Shown piece by piece: positions 17,485 through 17,773 of a DNA stretch of 17,773 nucleotides (position 1 is its first letter; each line of letters begins with the position of its first letter). Both the position numbers and the translations under genes were made by a program. The notes below the pieces were generated by a model. The model was not told the origin of the DNA. It searched no databases and worked only from the letters and a program-made list of their open reading frames with translations. The DNA comes from a bacterium (lineage in GTDB: Bacteria; Patescibacteriota; Gracilibacteria; Absconditabacterales; Absconditicoccaceae): positions 1 through 17,773 of the forward strand of contig JAHDCT010000010.1 of assembly GCA_020629735.1 (NCBI GenBank). Direction: 5' to 3'.

Positions 17485-17513
17485 TTGACAAGTAAGTGAT
17501 ATTTGATTATATA
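17485..17513 (+). promoter_or_regulatory. Strong sigma70-type promoter, leaderless start
   Basis: A perfect TTGACA (17485-17490), a 17-nt spacer and TATATA (17508-17513). The ATG at 17520 is 6 nt after the -10, just where transcription should begin, so the mRNA is predicted to have no leader. Confidence 0.75.
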
Positions 17514-17519
17514 TTCTCT

Positions 17520-17773
17520 ATGCAATTATCTCAACCAGAGCTTCAAGATAGAACCTTTCTCATCCAGTTTAACGACATACTGGATGAATTTTGAAATGTA
17601 ATACCTCGACTAAAGAAATCAGATAATCTCAAGTATATAACTGATACAGATGTGTTTGAGAGTCAACTGATGAATAATTTATGATTACCAAGCAATAACT
17701 CATTTGATTCGTATATCTTAACTTCTAGCGATAAATCTAAAGAGTATATATGATGACTATGGAGCTTCTCTCA
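17520..17773 (+). CDS. N-terminal part of an unrecognised protein (3' end outside window)
   Basis: 84 codons are visible from ATG 17520 to the window edge. The product is hydrophilic, without a signal peptide, rich in Asp/Ser/Asn/Leu, beginning MQLSQPELQDRTFLIQF. Glycines at residues 22, 54, 82 and 83 are UGA, and a CGA (Trp) occurs at residue 27 (VIPWLKK). The position downstream of tRNA-Trp is where nusG or secE often lie, but neither pattern is present. The start is set by the promoter immediately upstream. The family is not recognised and the end is missing. Confidence 0.6.

Noticed and set aside
1..17773. UGA read as Trp (Mycoplasma-type code) or as selenocysteine
   Set aside because: UGA falls on invariant glycines of the P-loop, LGNPG and DSGGFQ. 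Trp is written UGG and, by my reading, CGA/CGG. The UGA count per gene is far too high for selenocysteine.
1..17773. A region of decayed pseudogenes full of in-frame stops
   Set aside because: Every interruption is UGA; TAA and TAG are absent within the genes. Motifs on both sides are intact and in frame, so this is a code change and not decay.

Overview
The window is AT-rich bacterial DNA that only makes sense under an altered genetic code. Read with the standard code, almost every gene breaks into short pieces. If UGA is read as glycine, long intact genes with textbook motifs appear: the IF2 P-loop GHVDHGKT, the peptidyl-tRNA hydrolase LGNPG motif, Tgt DSGGFQ and CCA-enzyme GGAIRD. UGA=Gly is known from Absconditabacteria (SR1) and Gracilibacteria. 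CGA and CGG also fall where families have tryptophan, most clearly three times in the DUF3179 gene and again in tgt and the CCA enzyme. CGU, CGC and AGA stay at arginine positions. The combination UGA=Gly plus CGA/CGG=Trp points to Absconditabacterales (from memory, NCBI table 37). All coordinates and proteins below use TAA/TAG stops, UGA=Gly and CGA/CGG=Trp.

Layout. 1-720: the tail of an unrecognised gene, a terminator and a small membrane-protein gene (+), ending in a hairpin shared with the end of tgt. 687-1817: tgt (-). 1910-4270 (+): a 7TM/inactive-transglutaminase-type membrane protein, an AMMECR1-like protein and an 82-residue protein. 4332-8136 (-): an orphan solute-binding-like protein, rplI (L9) and a CCA-adding/poly(A)-polymerase-type enzyme. 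8410-12520 (+): infB, pth and an exported hypothetical protein. 12517-14703 (-): a DUF3179 protein followed by a TPM-like anchored protein. 14820-17006 (-): a TelA-like coiled-coil protein followed by a multipass membrane protein. 17202-17773 (+): tRNA-Trp(CCA), a possible 33-residue membrane peptide and the start of an unrecognised gene with a consensus-like promoter.

How it fits together. About half the identifiable content is translation machinery: IF2, Pth, L9, the tRNA 3'-end enzyme, Tgt and tRNA-Trp. The rest is mostly envelope protein of unknown role. Genes are mostly monocistronic or in pairs, with sigma70-like promoters, hairpin-plus-U-tract terminators and few recognisable Shine-Dalgarno sequences. 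At least one start codon sits at the predicted transcription start (leaderless). No mobile elements, CRISPR arrays or phage genes were seen.
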